Positions 50,064-59,782 of a stretch of DNA of 64,000 bases are shown in pieces. Location: assembly GCF_003634755.1 (NCBI RefSeq), contig NZ_RBXA01000005.1, positions 27,831 to 91,830 on the forward strand, read 5' to 3'. How positions within the stretch are numbered: position 1 is the stretch's first letter; each line of letters starts with the position of its first letter. This DNA is from Flavobacterium limicola (GTDB lineage Bacteria; Bacteroidota; Bacteroidia; Flavobacteriales; Flavobacteriaceae). The notes under the pieces are model-generated. The model was given only the letters and a program-made list of their open reading frames with translations, had not been told where the DNA came from and did not search any database. A program made the position numbers and the translations under genes.

Positions 50064-51608
50064 ATGAAAAAAATATTTTTAATACTCGCAGTAGCAGCAG
50101 TATCACTGACATCTTGTAGTGACTACTTAGCTGATAACACTAATGTAAATAGTCCATTGGAATCATCACTACCTCCTAGACTTATATTACCAGGTGCTCA
50201 AGCACAAGCATTTAGAACCCAAGCTATCAACATGAATAGATTAGGTAGCATTATGACAAATGCATGGGGTGGTAATATATATCAATTTACTAACCCTCTG
50301 CAAGTTGAGTATTCATACAATTTTGACAACAATACTTACGCAGCAGTATGGGATGGATTGTACAGAAGTGTAGGTAACTTTCAAAAGATAATAGATACTC
50401 CTTTAGAAAATCAAGGAAATTTCATTGCTATTTCTAAAATTATGAAAGCACACTACATGCAATACATTGTAGATTTATATGGTGATTCCCCATATTTTGA
50501 AGCTTTCAAAGGACAGCAAAATCTTACGCCAGCTTACACAGATGACGCAGTGATTTACAAAGAGTTAATCAAAGAATTGGAAGAAGCGCGTGCTCTTATT
50601 CAAAATCCATCTGCAACTGCAGAAGGAGTAGCAACTGACGTTGTATTTAGTGGAAATATGAGTAAGTGGTTGCAATTAGCAAACACAATCGAATTAAGAA
50701 TTTTGCTAAGACAAAGTAAACTTACAGATGCGGCTACAGTTACATATTTAAACACTAAATATGCTGAATTACAATCTTTAAATAATTTTGTGACTAGTGA
50801 CGTTTTAATAAATCCAGGTTACTCTTCATCAAACAACGACAAGCAAAATCCTTTCTTTGGCTCTTTTGTTAGAGATGCTGCAGGTTCTACAACAAATACA
50901 ACAAATACTTTGTTTACATCTTCAAAGCATTTTGCTGATGTATTGAACGGTGAAGCAGGTGGACCAACAGCTGGTGTTATTGATCCAAGAAGATCCAGAC
51001 TTTGGACTCTAATAGGTGGAAAAGTAGTAGGTACTGACCAAGGTCAGAAACCAGTTCCTGGACAAAACAACAGCACCAATCCTACTTCAAGATTTGGATT
51101 AGGTTTAACAAACTATGTTGGAGCTAATACAGCAGAGAGAACAGCTGCAGGATCAGCTAAATCTGGAGTAATAATGCTACTTTCAGAAAGTAAATTTCTT
51201 CAAGCAGAAGCTGTTGAAAGAGGTTTCTTAACCGGTACAGCTCAAACATTATTTAATGAAGGTGTTCAAGCTTCATTTACATATTTAGGAGCAACTATAG
51301 GAACCTATACTACACAAATAGAATCTGTTCCAAATTTTGGATGGGCAGCATCAACTGATAAAATCCGTGTAATTTTAACACAAAAGTGGATTGCCTTAAG
51401 TGGTATTCATGGAGTTGAAAATTATATTAATTACACAAGAACTGGATTTCCAGTAATTCCTGGGTCGATTAATGGATTCAACTTACAACCTACAAGACCA
51501 AAGAGATTGATTTACCCTTTGTCTGAGTATAATGCAAATTCAGGTAATGTGCCTATTTTGACATCAGCTCAAGTTACAACACAAGGTCCATTCTGGTATG
51601 TACCGTAA
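50064..51608 (+). CDS. SusD/RagB-like outer-membrane lipoprotein
   Basis: A 514-residue nutrient-binding lipoprotein, lid of the SusC transporter encoded nine bases upstream. The lipobox is VSLTSCSDY with Cys18. The sequence fits the SusD-like_2 branch (RLGSIMTNAWGGNIYQFTNP, ISKIMKAHYMQYIVDLYGDS, and the late KWIALSGIHGVENYINYTRT). It is followed by a strong terminator, so the two-gene unit ends here. Confidence 0.92.
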   Translation: MKKIFLILAVAAVSLTSCSDYLADNTNVNSPLESSLPPRLILPGAQAQAFRTQAINMNRLGSIMTNAWGGNIYQFTNPLQVEYSYNFDNNTYAAVWDGLYRSVGNFQKIIDTPLENQGNFIAISKIMKAHYMQYIVDLYGDSPYFEAFKGQQNLTPAYTDDAVIYKELIKELEEARALIQNPSATAEGVATDVVFSGNMSKWLQLANTIELRILLRQSKLTDAATVTYLNTKYAELQSLNNFVTSDVLINPGYSSSNNDKQNPFFGSFVRDAAGSTTNTTNTLFTSSKHFADVLNGEAGGPTAGVIDPRRSRLWTLIGGKVVGTDQGQKPVPGQNNSTNPTSRFGLGLTNYVGANTAERTAAGSAKSGVIMLLSESKFLQAEAVERGFLTGTAQTLFNEGVQASFTYLGATIGTYTTQIESVPNFGWAASTDKIRVILTQKWIALSGIHGVENYINYTRTGFPVIPGSINGFNLQPTRPKRLIYPLSEYNANSGNVPILTSAQVTTQGPFWYVP

Positions 51609-51628
51609 ATCAGAATAATTTATATTTC

Positions 51629-51659
51629 AAAAGGCTGTCCGAAAAGACAGCCTTTTTTT
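51629..51659 (+). terminator. Terminator of the SusCD unit
   Basis: AAAAGGCTGTC-CGAAAA-GACAGCCTTTT followed by more T. Confidence 0.9.
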
Positions 51660-51734
51660 GTAACTAAACTAAAAAATAATTATTTTTTAAAAATTAATAA
51701 AAACGTTACCATTTAGTAGGATAGATTTTTTTTA

Positions 51735-51742
51735 TATCTTTG
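51735..51742 (+). promoter_or_regulatory. -7 box of rlmB, implying a leaderless transcript
   Basis: TATCTTTG ends four bases before the rlmB ATG. A TTTAG about 19-20 bases upstream may serve as the -33 element. Transcription would begin at the start codon. Confidence 0.55.
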
Positions 51743-51746
51743 CACG

Positions 51747-52481
51747 ATGGAAAAAGAACATCAAATATTTGGGATTAGAGCTATAATTGAAGCAATACAA
51801 GCGGGTGCAACTGTAGACAAAGTCTATATTCAAAAGGAAGCGAGCAGCGAACTGATGAAAGACTTGATGAAAGTGATGAAGCGAGGTAATATTAACTTTT
51901 CTTATGTTCCTGTTGAAAAGTTAAATAGATTGACCCCTAATAATCATCAAGGTGCAGTAGCTACTATCTCTCCTATTTCCTTTTTTGACTTAGAATCTTT
52001 GATAGAGTCAGTAATCGAAAATGGCAAAAAACCATTATTTCTAATATTAGATCAAATATCTGATGCGCGTAATTTTGGCGCTATCATCAGAACCGCTGAA
52101 TGTACCGGTGTAAATGGTATCATTGTTCAAAAAGCAGGTTCAGCACCAGTAAACGGAGATACTGTAAAAACATCTGCTGGAGCCGTTTTTAATATTCCAA
52201 TTTGTAAAGTGGAACATATAAAAGACGCTATTTTTCTTTTGCAAGCAAGCGGAATCAAAACCGTAGCAGCGACTGAAAAAACAGATCAAAATATTTATGA
52301 CATCAATTTAAATGAACCTGTAGCAATTATTATGGGATCAGAAGATCGTGGAGTAAATCCATCTGTGCTTAAAATTGTAGATGAAAAAGCAAAACTACCT
52401 ATGTTTGGGACAATTGGATCTTTAAACGTATCAGTTGCTTGTGGCGCATTCTTATACGAGGCCGTAAGACAGAGAAGTTAG
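51747..52481 (+). CDS. rlmB: 23S rRNA (guanosine-2'-O-)-methyltransferase RlmB
   Basis: A 244-residue SPOUT-class methyltransferase (SpoU/TrmH family). The N-terminal substrate-binding domain has IFGIRAIIEAIQAGATVDKV. The knotted SAM-binding C-terminus has ILDQISDARNFGAIIRTAEC, IIMGSEDRGVNP and the final LNVSVACGAFLYEAVRQ. Known family role: methylation of G2251 in 23S rRNA. Single gene, apparently leaderless. Confidence 0.93.
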   Translation: MEKEHQIFGIRAIIEAIQAGATVDKVYIQKEASSELMKDLMKVMKRGNINFSYVPVEKLNRLTPNNHQGAVATISPISFFDLESLIESVIENGKKPLFLILDQISDARNFGAIIRTAECTGVNGIIVQKAGSAPVNGDTVKTSAGAVFNIPICKVEHIKDAIFLLQASGIKTVAATEKTDQNIYDINLNEPVAIIMGSEDRGVNPSVLKIVDEKAKLPMFGTIGSLNVSVACGAFLYEAVRQRS

Positions 52482-52530
52482 TAATATATCCTGTCATTCC
52501 CAAAGGGAACGAAGCTTAGACAAATAAATA

Positions 52531-52566
52531 AAAAATGAGTCAAAATTCTGGTTTTGACTCATTTTT
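52531..52566. terminator. Bidirectional terminator overlapping the end of the rhomboid gene
   Basis: AAAAATGAGTCAAAA-TTCTGG-TTTTGACTCATTTTT, a perfect 15-base stem with A- and T-runs. The rhomboid stop codon (52540-52542) and last codons lie inside the stem. Confidence 0.88.
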
Positions 52567-53328
52567 TTTGTTGATGGCAATCTCATATTTAACCGGAAAA
52601 CTAGAAGTAAAATAACTTGGTAACTCCTCCCTATTTAAATCTTCTTCAATTACAGGAAGATTTACGAAATTTCCATCTGTATCAAAACGCTGCATAAATT
52701 TATCTTCCGCAGCATCAAAATCTGGGTGTTCCCAATCATACTTTATTACCTTTTTATACTCTGGAGTTTTATAAAGCAACGAAAGAAAAAATCCTGTCAG
52801 TAATCCTCCCAAATGACCTTCCCAAGAAATAGATTTATTTCCTGTTATCTCCGGAATGGGAAAAACATACCAAACCAAACCTCCGTAAACAACAATTACG
52901 GCAAGCGACAACGCTACCAATCGATTGTATTTCGTTTGTATACCTTTAAAAAAAACAAAACTAAAGAGAACATAAATTAATCCGCTCGCCCCTATGTGAT
53001 AATTATCTCTGCCTATAATCCAAGTAATAAATCCCGATATTAAGATTCCGTATCCAATAACTTTTATCGATTGATCCGCATAAAAAAATTGTAGCGCTGC
53101 CAATAAAATCAGCAATGGAATCGAATTATTATAAAGGTGTTCCATATCAGCATGAATAAACGGACTAAGAAAAACTCCTTGTAAACCTGAAAAAGTCCTT
53201 GGATAAATACCGTTTTGCACAAAATCAAAATCGAATCGGATTTCGAGCCAAAAAACAAACCACAACAATACAACAAAAAAAAGAGGCAGTCCAATAACTG
53301 AATTGGTAAATTTAAAATGCTTTTCCAT
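52540..53328 (-). CDS. Rhomboid family intramembrane serine protease
   Basis: A 262-residue membrane protease with about six helices. The nucleophile motif HIGASGLIYVLFSF and the catalytic His in WEGHLGGLLTGFFLSLL are both present, and the first loop has a WR-like acidic segment. Residues from about 195 on form a soluble tail with repeated acidic residues, with no known domain. Its C-terminal codons lie within the terminator stem. Substrates are unknown. Confidence 0.9.
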   Translation of the reverse strand: MEKHFKFTNSVIGLPLFFVVLLWFVFWLEIRFDFDFVQNGIYPRTFSGLQGVFLSPFIHADMEHLYNNSIPLLILLAALQFFYADQSIKVIGYGILISGFITWIIGRDNYHIGASGLIYVLFSFVFFKGIQTKYNRLVALSLAVIVVYGGLVWYVFPIPEITGNKSISWEGHLGGLLTGFFLSLLYKTPEYKKVIKYDWEHPDFDAAEDKFMQRFDTDGNFVNLPVIEEDLNREELPSYFTSSFPVKYEIAINKKNESKPEF

Positions 53329-53437
53329 TAATCTTATAAAGTTTTATGCTCTTGTTATAGTTCAAAAACTTCTCCAAAAGCAATTTAGTGCTATTTTGTC
53401 ATATTTAAACTGCAACTGCATTTTTAGTAAGATTCCT

Positions 53438-53505
53438 TAGCCCAGATGGAAACGGCATCCCACGATTTTTGGCGTGGATACAGTGTATAGTTTGAAATAG
53501 TTCCA
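53438..53505. repeat. Dispersed repeat D, copy 2 (short centre)
   Basis: TAGCCCAGATGGAAACGGCATCC at the left (53438-53460) and GTGTATAGTTTGAAATAGTTCC at the right, around a small stem CCACG-N-CGTGG. It lies between the divergent rhomboid and rarA genes. Confidence 0.82.
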
Positions 53506-53565
53506 GAAAAATAAATTTGACAATCGCAAATGAGCTCAGATTAAAAAAAATAGTAATTTTACACT

Positions 53566-54843
53566 ATGGAAGCACCACTTGCAGAACGAATACGACCACA
53601 AATATTAGAAGACTACATAAGTCAATCCCATTTGGTTGGACCAAATGGTTCATTGACCCAACAAATTGCAAAAGGAATTATTCCATCCTTAATTTTCTGG
53701 GGACCACCGGGAACTGGTAAAACTACTTTGGCACAAATTATTGCACAAGAATCAAAAAGACCATTCTATATCTTGAGTGCTATCAATTCAGGTGTTAAAG
53801 ATATTCGTGATGTGATTGAAAAAGCAAAACAAAGTGGTGGTTTGTTTACTGCTAAAAATCCTATTTTATTCATCGATGAGATTCATCGTTTCAGCAAATC
53901 ACAACAAGATTCCCTGTTAGCAGCAGTAGAGAAAGGTTGGATTACACTTATTGGCGCCACTACAGAAAACCCAAGTTTTGAAGTAATTCCTGCATTACTT
54001 TCCCGTTGTCAAGTGTATGTTTTAAATGCTTTTACCAAAAAAGATTTAGAGTCTCTACTAGAACGTGCGATGAAAACGGACGCTTATTTGTCCACAAAGA
54101 ATATTGTTTTAAGCGAAACAGAAGCGCTACTGAGACTTTCCGGTGGTGATGGACGCAAACTATTAAATATTTTTGAACTTGTGGTAAATGCGTCTAATGA
54201 AGACGAAATTTTAATCACAAATGATAGGGTTTTCTCCATAGTGCAACAAAATACTGTTTTGTATGACAAAACCGGCGAGCAACATTATGACATTGTTTCT
54301 GCTTTTATAAAATCAATCAGAGGAAGTGATCCTAATGGTGCTGTTTATTGGCTTGCCCGAATGATTGAAGGTGGTGAAGATGTAAAATTTATTGCCCGAA
54401 GAATGCTGATTTTAAGCAGTGAAGATATAGGAAATGCCAATCCAACTGCTTTTATTATGGCTAATAATACTTTTCAGGCGGTTGCTACAATTGGATATCC
54501 TGAAAGTAGAATTATATTGAGCCAATGCGCTGTTTATCTCGCAACTTCCCCTAAAAGTAACGCTTCTTATTTAGCCATCGGAACAGCTCAACAACTTGTA
54601 AAACAAACCGGAGATTTGCCTGTTCCTATTCACTTACGCAATGCCCCAACAAAATTAATGAAAGAATTAGGTTATGGTGAAGAATATAAATATTCGCACG
54701 ATTACAACAACAATTTTGCAGAACAAGAGTTTTTACCACAAGCTTTAAGCAAAACCCCAATCTATGTACCCGGAAACAATTCCAGAGAAAACAGTATCCG
54801 AGAATTTCTTAAAAACCGCTGGAAAGATAAATATGGCTATTAA
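53566..54843 (+). CDS. rarA: Replication-associated recombination protein A (RarA/MgsA)
   Basis: A 425-residue AAA+ ATPase of the RarA/MgsA/WRNIP1 family that acts at stalled forks. Walker A is [17 protein letters not shown] (about 45-61) and Walker B is [15 protein letters not shown]. The C-terminal tetramerisation part includes [20 protein letters not shown] and [21 protein letters not shown], a variant -7 box, ends four bases before the ATG, so this gene may also be leaderless. Confidence 0.94.
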   Translation: MEAPLAERIRPQILEDYISQSHLVGPNGSLTQQIAKGIIPSLIFWGPPGTGKTTLAQIIAQESKRPFYILSAINSGVKDIRDVIEKAKQSGGLFTAKNPILFIDEIHRFSKSQQDSLLAAVEKGWITLIGATTENPSFEVIPALLSRCQVYVLNAFTKKDLESLLERAMKTDAYLSTKNIVLSETEALLRLSGGDGRKLLNIFELVVNASNEDEILITNDRVFSIVQQNTVLYDKTGEQHYDIVSAFIKSIRGSDPNGAVYWLARMIEGGEDVKFIARRMLILSSEDIGNANPTAFIMANNTFQAVATIGYPESRIILSQCAVYLATSPKSNASYLAIGTAQQLVKQTGDLPVPIHLRNAPTKLMKELGYGEEYKYSHDYNNNFAEQEFLPQALSKTPIYVPGNNSRENSIREFLKNRWKDKYGY

Positions 54844-54850
54844 ATTTTAT

Positions 54851-54884
54851 AAAAAAAAGTCATGAGAAATCAAGACTTTTTTTT
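54851..54884. terminator. Terminator between rarA and the convergent hypothetical gene
   Basis: AAAAAAAAGTC and GACTTTTTTTT around a 12-base loop. Short GC part but long A/T runs, usable on both strands. Confidence 0.7.
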
Positions 54885-54917
54885 ATGAAACTATTTTCAG
54901 CAACAGATTCTTGAAGA

Positions 54918-55682
54918 CTAAAACTTAACAGCTACTTTTTCAGACATTAAGTTATCGTTTTGATAATACTCAAAATACCACTGATTTTCTTTAAGCAACA
55001 AAACACCTTGATAGCCATTCTTAACTGCAATATAACAAGACTGATTAGTAGTTTTAAACACTTTCATAACCACTTTTGGCGTGCTGTCAATTAATTGAAA
55101 ACCCGAAGCAGTTGGCTGTGCATACAACAAATAAGAATCCGTAACAACAGTTTTGACAACAACAGGCTCACTTACAACATTCTTAGAGGTAGTAATAGGT
55201 GCTGGCATTGGCTTAACAACTTCTGTATGTATTTCAGACTGAACCTTTGTAGTTGTACTACCGTTGTATTTATATTTCAACGCAAAAAGAGACTGAAAAG
55301 CTTCATTCAACGCCTCGGTATAAGCAACTTGATACGACTTTTCTTTACTTTTTCCAACAACGGATTGATAGATTATTTTACCATAACAATCCTTGAGCGT
55401 TAAAAACAATTTAGAGCTCAAAAAGCCATTTTCTCTTAACACGTCAATATAGAGCAAACTACATCGGTCACTATAGTCATTTGGAATAGCCTCATTACTA
55501 TAAAATGCTTCAAAACCAGCTTTCTTTAGATTGAACTTAGTTAATGTATTCAAACGATATTGATTTTCAGTTTTGAGAAAATCAAATTGTAAAGGAACAA
55601 TAACAGCTTTGTAATCATTCACAGATTGAGAATAGGAATAATTAATGACCAGTACTAACAATACTAAAAATTGCTTTTTCAT
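54918..55682 (-). CDS. Hypothetical secreted protein
   Basis: 254 residues, not recognised as any named family. It has an N-terminal signal peptide (MKKQFLVLLVLVINYSYSQS), then a globular part with many Tyr/Phe and beta-like strands (about 20-135), a Thr/Pro/Val-rich linker at about 140-185 (KPMPAPITTSKN), and a C-terminal beta-rich part with WYFEYYQNDNLM. Probably periplasmic or surface. It starts two bases after the yjjG-like stop, so it is likely co-transcribed with it. Confidence 0.75.
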   Translation of the reverse strand: MKKQFLVLLVLVINYSYSQSVNDYKAVIVPLQFDFLKTENQYRLNTLTKFNLKKAGFEAFYSNEAIPNDYSDRCSLLYIDVLRENGFLSSKLFLTLKDCYGKIIYQSVVGKSKEKSYQVAYTEALNEAFQSLFALKYKYNGSTTTKVQSEIHTEVVKPMPAPITTSKNVVSEPVVVKTVVTDSYLLYAQPTASGFQLIDSTPKVVMKVFKTTNQSCYIAVKNGYQGVLLLKENQWYFEYYQNDNLMSEKVAVKF

Positions 55683-55684
55683 CT

Positions 55685-56374
55685 TTATAAATATTTTTTT
55701 AGTTGTAATAAATGATTAATTTGTTTGATATGCTGCTCAACATATATTTTACTTTCATTAAAAAAAATAGCGTCTAATCCAGCATCAAGAGCACCTTGAA
55801 CATCTGCATCTAAGCTATCTCCTATCATAATACTGTTCTCTTTTTTGGCTTTCGCCAAATCTAAAGCATAATCAAAAATAATAGGGTTTGGTTTTTTTAC
55901 TCCAGCCATTTCTGAATTAGTAATAGTCTGAAAATAAGAACCTATTTTTGAATTATTTATTTTTTTATATTGAACGTCCGCAAAACCATTAGTTATAATA
56001 TGCAAATTATATTTAGGCTTCAGATAATCCAAAAGTTCGATTGTTCCATCAAAAAGATGATTATTCTCTGGTAAAAATCTGATATAATCATTTGCAATTG
56101 CATCAATTTCCCCATCAGAAACTGGGTGATTTATGGCATCAAAAGAATACTTGAGTCTATTGTAACGCAATTCTTCATGAGTAATTTTATCATATTGATA
56201 TAATTTCCAACATTCTTGATTTATTGGAACATATTTCTCAATAAAATCTTTAGTTATTACTAATGGATGATTTCTATTGAAAATAGTCTCAAAAGTCAGC
56301 TCTGAATTTTTGTCAAAATCCCAAAGCGTATGATCTAAATCAAAGAAAACATCCTTTATATGTGTTTGTTTCAT
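55685..56374 (-). CDS. YjjG-family noncanonical pyrimidine nucleotidase (HAD hydrolase)
   Basis: A 229-residue HAD phosphatase. Motif I is VFFDLDHTLWDFDKNSELTF (DxD at 11-13), motif II is the Thr in HIITNGF, motif III has Lys in VKKPNPIIFDYAL, and motif IV is SIMIGDSLDADVQGA. YjjG-type enzymes dephosphorylate pyrimidine nucleotides including noncanonical ones. It lies 9 bases after radC. Confidence 0.87.
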   Translation of the reverse strand: MKQTHIKDVFFDLDHTLWDFDKNSELTFETIFNRNHPLVITKDFIEKYVPINQECWKLYQYDKITHEELRYNRLKYSFDAINHPVSDGEIDAIANDYIRFLPENNHLFDGTIELLDYLKPKYNLHIITNGFADVQYKKINNSKIGSYFQTITNSEMAGVKKPNPIIFDYALDLAKAKKENSIMIGDSLDADVQGALDAGLDAIFFNESKIYVEQHIKQINHLLQLKKYL

Positions 56375-56383
56375 TTTATATTT

Positions 56384-57079
56384 TTAAAATATTCCTTCAT
56401 CCGCAAAGCTGAAATAACTGGTTTCGGTCACAATGAGATGATCCAACACTTTTATTTCTAGACTATCACCTGCCAATTTTAATTTTTTTGTAATCTGTTT
56501 ATCGGCATCGCTCGGAACCAAAGTTCCCGAAGGATGATTGTGACACAATATCAACGCTGTTGCTCCTATTTCGAGTGCCGTTTTAAAAACAATTCGCACA
56601 TCAACCAATGTTCCGGTGATTCCACCTTTACTCAACTGCGATTTCGAAATTACTTTATTCGAATTATTCATGTAAATAATCCAAAATTCCTCATGAGGCA
56701 ATTCACCAATAATAGGCTGCATAATTTCGAAAATAATTTTACTCGAAGTTATTTTCTTTAATTCGACTGCTTCTTCTCCTCTGCGGCGTCTACCTAATTC
56801 TAAAGCGGCAATAATCGAAATCGCTTTCGCCTCCCCTATACCCTTGAATTGTATAAGCTGAGACAATGATAATTTTCCTAATGCATTCAAATTATTATCA
56901 ACACTAGCTAAAATCCGTTTGCTCAAATCCACAGCTGATTCACTCCTACTTCCTGAACCAATCAAAATGGCAATTAATTCCGCATCACTCAAAACACTTT
57001 TGCCTTTGAGCATTAGTTTTTCACGTGGCTTATCGTCTTCGGACCAATTCGTTATAGGAAAAAAGGAATTTTCAGCCAT
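56384..57079 (-). CDS. radC: RadC family JAB1/MPN-domain protein
   Basis: 231 residues. The N-terminal helix-hairpin-helix part has GKLSLSQLIQFKGIGEAKAI. The C-terminal JAMM metalloprotease-like domain has the metal-binding CHNHPSGTLVPSDADKQITK. Although named for DNA repair, the biochemical role of RadC proteins is not settled. It is downstream of the GNAT gene by 12 bases on the same strand. Confidence 0.92.
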   Translation of the reverse strand: MAENSFFPITNWSEDDKPREKLMLKGKSVLSDAELIAILIGSGSRSESAVDLSKRILASVDNNLNALGKLSLSQLIQFKGIGEAKAISIIAALELGRRRRGEEAVELKKITSSKIIFEIMQPIIGELPHEEFWIIYMNNSNKVISKSQLSKGGITGTLVDVRIVFKTALEIGATALILCHNHPSGTLVPSDADKQITKKLKLAGDSLEIKVLDHLIVTETSYFSFADEGIF

Positions 57080-57091
57080 TCATTTTGTTGT

Positions 57092-57550
57092 TTAAATTGG
57101 TTTTCGCATGCAAATACTATTTTCTAAACCTACATAAGGCTCGTAATTATCAACTATGTCATATCCTGTTTTCTGATATAAAGCAATCGCTTCTTTTTGT
57201 TTATATAAAGTTTCCAAAACAGAAAACGAATATCCTAAATCATCTGCCCAACCTTCTAATTTACGTAAAATTGTTTGTGCTAAACCCATTCCTCGAACTT
57301 CAGGTGAAACAAACATACGTTTTATTTCAATTGTATTTTTGTCGTATTTTTTGAAACAACCACAAGCAACAGCTTTTTCTTCTAAATAAAGAATAACGAC
57401 ATTTGGATTTAATTCCAAAATATTATTCCCCCAATAATCAGATTTTAATTCCGGATAACGCTCCCATAAACTTTCATCTAATGCTTTGATTAAATTTACA
57501 AAATCTGGGTTTTCACTGGTAGTTTTAACAATCCTTACTTTGTCTTTCAT
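57092..57550 (-). CDS. GNAT family N-acetyltransferase
   Basis: A 152-residue GNAT protein. The acetyl-CoA-binding motif is FVSPEVRGMGLAQTILRKLE, preceded by IEIKRM and followed by SVLETLYKQKEAIALYQKTG. The acceptor substrate is unknown. It is seven bases after the mpl stop. Confidence 0.87.
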   Translation of the reverse strand: MKDKVRIVKTTSENPDFVNLIKALDESLWERYPELKSDYWGNNILELNPNVVILYLEEKAVACGCFKKYDKNTIEIKRMFVSPEVRGMGLAQTILRKLEGWADDLGYSFSVLETLYKQKEAIALYQKTGYDIVDNYEPYVGLENSICMRKPI

Positions 57551-57557
57551 ACCAATT

Positions 57558-58913
57558 TTACTTTACCAATTCCTTTACTTCATCAAAGTTTAATCCGCCG
57601 TAATTACCGGAACTCATCAGCAGCAAAGCAGAGTTTTCAAGATTCAAGTTGAACAAATAGTCTTTGAAATCTTTTGAATTTGTATAAATAATTAAATCTT
57701 TTCTATTAAAAGCATTTGCTATTTGGTCGTAAGTCACTTCCTCCAGCTGTTTAATTTTTACCGCATCAGGCGAATAAAAAACAACCGCTTTATCAGCATA
57801 TTCCAGTGCGCCTTCGTATTCTTTTAAAAACTCAGCATTCAAACTGCTGTACGTATGCAATTCTAAACAAGCCACTAAAGTTCGGTTTGGATATTGTTCT
57901 TTAACCGCTTTAGTAGTGGCAGCCACTTTGCTTGGTGAATGAGCAAAATCTTTATACGCCACTTTCGTTTTGCTTTCGGCAATTTTTTCCAATCGTTTTG
58001 ATGCGCCTTTAAAACTGGCAATGGCTTCATAAAAATCAGCTTCATCAACTCCCATGTTTTGGCAAATCCATTTGGCTCCAGCCAAATTATTAAGATTATG
58101 CGCTCCAAAAACTTCAATTGGCATGTCACCTTCTGGAGTTTCCAGAAGCGTTACACCGTCATTTACAGAATATTTTGGAGTATGATACGCTAATTTTCGA
58201 ATTGGGTTTGTCGCGGCTTCTGAAACACGTTTTACTTCAGCATCATCTTCATTGTAAACGAGAATTCCACCATTCGTAATTTTGCCAATAAAAATTTCGA
58301 ACTGTTCTACATAATTTTCATATGTTGGAAAAACATTAATATGATCCCAAGCAATTCCTGAAATTAGAGCAATATTCGGTTGGTATAAATGAAATTTAGG
58401 TCTGCAGTCAATTGGCGAAGACAAATATTCATCTCCTTCCAAAACGATAAAATCATTCTCCTCTGTGAGATGCACCATTGTATCAAAGCCTTCCAATTGA
58501 GCACCAACCATGTAATCTACCGCTATATCATGGTAATGCATAACATGTAAAATCATTGAAGTTATCGTTGTTTTTCCATGAGAACCGCCTATAACAACAC
58601 GTGTTTTATTTTTGGATTGTTCGTAAAGAAATTCCGGATAAGAATATATTTTCAGTCCTAATTCCTGCGCTTTTAATAATTCAGGATTATCTGCTTTGGC
58701 GTGCATACCAAGAATAACAGCTTCGATATCTTGAGTTATTTTTTCAGGAAACCAACCTAATAATGGCGGTAAAATCCCCTTTTTGTCTAATCTTGATTTT
58801 GATGGTTCAAAAATCGCATCATCACTTCCCGTAACTTGATACCCTTTGTTGTGCAGTGCTAAAGCCAGATTGTGCATCGCGCTTCCGCCGATGGCTATAA
58901 AATGTGTACGCAT
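57558..58913 (-). CDS. mpl: UDP-N-acetylmuramate:L-Ala-gamma-D-Glu-meso-DAP ligase (Mpl-like)
   Basis: A 451-residue Mur ligase family protein that reattaches recycled murein tripeptide to UDP-MurNAc. It has the N-terminal Rossmann part THFIAIGGSAMHNLALALHN, the ATP-binding P-loop VVIGGSHGKTTITSMILHVM, the central IAWDHINVFPTYENYVEQF and a C-terminal domain with YKDFAHSPSKVAATTKAVKE. MurC is the close alternative, but GGSAMHNLA fits Mpl better. Confidence 0.9.
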   Translation of the reverse strand: MRTHFIAIGGSAMHNLALALHNKGYQVTGSDDAIFEPSKSRLDKKGILPPLLGWFPEKITQDIEAVILGMHAKADNPELLKAQELGLKIYSYPEFLYEQSKNKTRVVIGGSHGKTTITSMILHVMHYHDIAVDYMVGAQLEGFDTMVHLTEENDFIVLEGDEYLSSPIDCRPKFHLYQPNIALISGIAWDHINVFPTYENYVEQFEIFIGKITNGGILVYNEDDAEVKRVSEAATNPIRKLAYHTPKYSVNDGVTLLETPEGDMPIEVFGAHNLNNLAGAKWICQNMGVDEADFYEAIASFKGASKRLEKIAESKTKVAYKDFAHSPSKVAATTKAVKEQYPNRTLVACLELHTYSSLNAEFLKEYEGALEYADKAVVFYSPDAVKIKQLEEVTYDQIANAFNRKDLIIYTNSKDFKDYLFNLNLENSALLLMSSGNYGGLNFDEVKELVK

Positions 58914-58956
58914 TCTAATTTTGGTTTATGGATTTTGGATTCAGGAAAAATTATAA

Positions 58957-59655
58957 TCAGTCCTGATTTTTTTTATTATACGTTTCTAATACTGTTTTTG
59001 CCTTTTCAGGATCCCGCATTTTGTTCTTGTACAAGCTGGCTAACTTTTGATAACTTGTTTTGGAACCTCCTACAAGAATTGCTTTTTTATATTGTTGTTC
59101 TGCAGCTGCATATCTTTTAAAATATTCGTCAATATGTCCTCTTGACAAATAACCGTCAACGGGAGATAGTCGCAATAATTCGTTGGAATACTTTATAGCT
59201 TTAGATTCGCTTCCACCAACAATTCCAGGCAACTGAATGTATAATTCTATCAATGCCCAACGCGACTCAATATGTTTTGGATTCAGACTGATGGCTTTTT
59301 CAAAGGAAGCTTTCACTTCATCAATCATTCCAAGGGCTTTAAACTTGTTTGAATCTTTGGCCTTCATGCCTAAAGCACCACCATATTTATAGTGATAATT
59401 AGCCACGGAAGGTTTTAGCAGTTTTAGTTTTTTATAATACCCAATTGCTTTATCCCAAGATTTATCATGACCGGCAATATCTCCAAGATACTCAATAGTT
59501 TTTAAATCCGATGGATTGGACCTTAAAACAGATTCAAAGACCAATTCAGCTTGATCCATTTTATCCGCCTTATACAGCTTTTCTGCTTTTTCAAAATCAG
59601 ACTGACCCCACATCATAACCGGTATAAATACAAATAAATAAATAATATATTTCAT
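58957..59655 (-). CDS. Secreted tetratricopeptide-repeat protein
   Basis: 232 residues with a signal peptide ending VMMWGQS, then tandem TPR units (for example KAEKLYKADKMDQAELVFES, KAIGYYKKLKLLKPSVANYH, ASFEKAISLNPKHIESRWAL, AAAEQQYKKAILVGGSKTSY). A protein-interaction scaffold of unknown partner, probably periplasmic. It lies 43 bases upstream of mpl. Confidence 0.85.
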   Translation of the reverse strand: MKYIIYLFVFIPVMMWGQSDFEKAEKLYKADKMDQAELVFESVLRSNPSDLKTIEYLGDIAGHDKSWDKAIGYYKKLKLLKPSVANYHYKYGGALGMKAKDSNKFKALGMIDEVKASFEKAISLNPKHIESRWALIELYIQLPGIVGGSESKAIKYSNELLRLSPVDGYLSRGHIDEYFKRYAAAEQQYKKAILVGGSKTSYQKLASLYKNKMRDPEKAKTVLETYNKKNQD

Positions 59656-59724
59656 TTATCAAAAATAGGGAAATTTATAATTGCAACTCTCCAAGTATGT
59701 GAAAGGTTTAACTATTTTTTACAA

Positions 59725-59759
59725 AAAAACCGTCTCATATAGCATACGAGACGGTTTTT
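59725..59759. terminator. Terminator after obg
   Basis: AAAAACCGTCTC and GAGACGGTTTTT, an exact 12-base stem around 11 bases, flanked by A/T runs. On the minus strand it follows the obg stop by 23 bases. Confidence 0.9.
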
Positions 59760-59782
59760 GATTATGTATTTAAAATCAAGAA

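Noticed and set aside
46959..51608. Polysaccharide utilisation locus
   Set aside because: Only the SusC/SusD pair is present. No glycoside hydrolase, lyase, sulfatase or hybrid sensor is adjacent, so the term is not justified.
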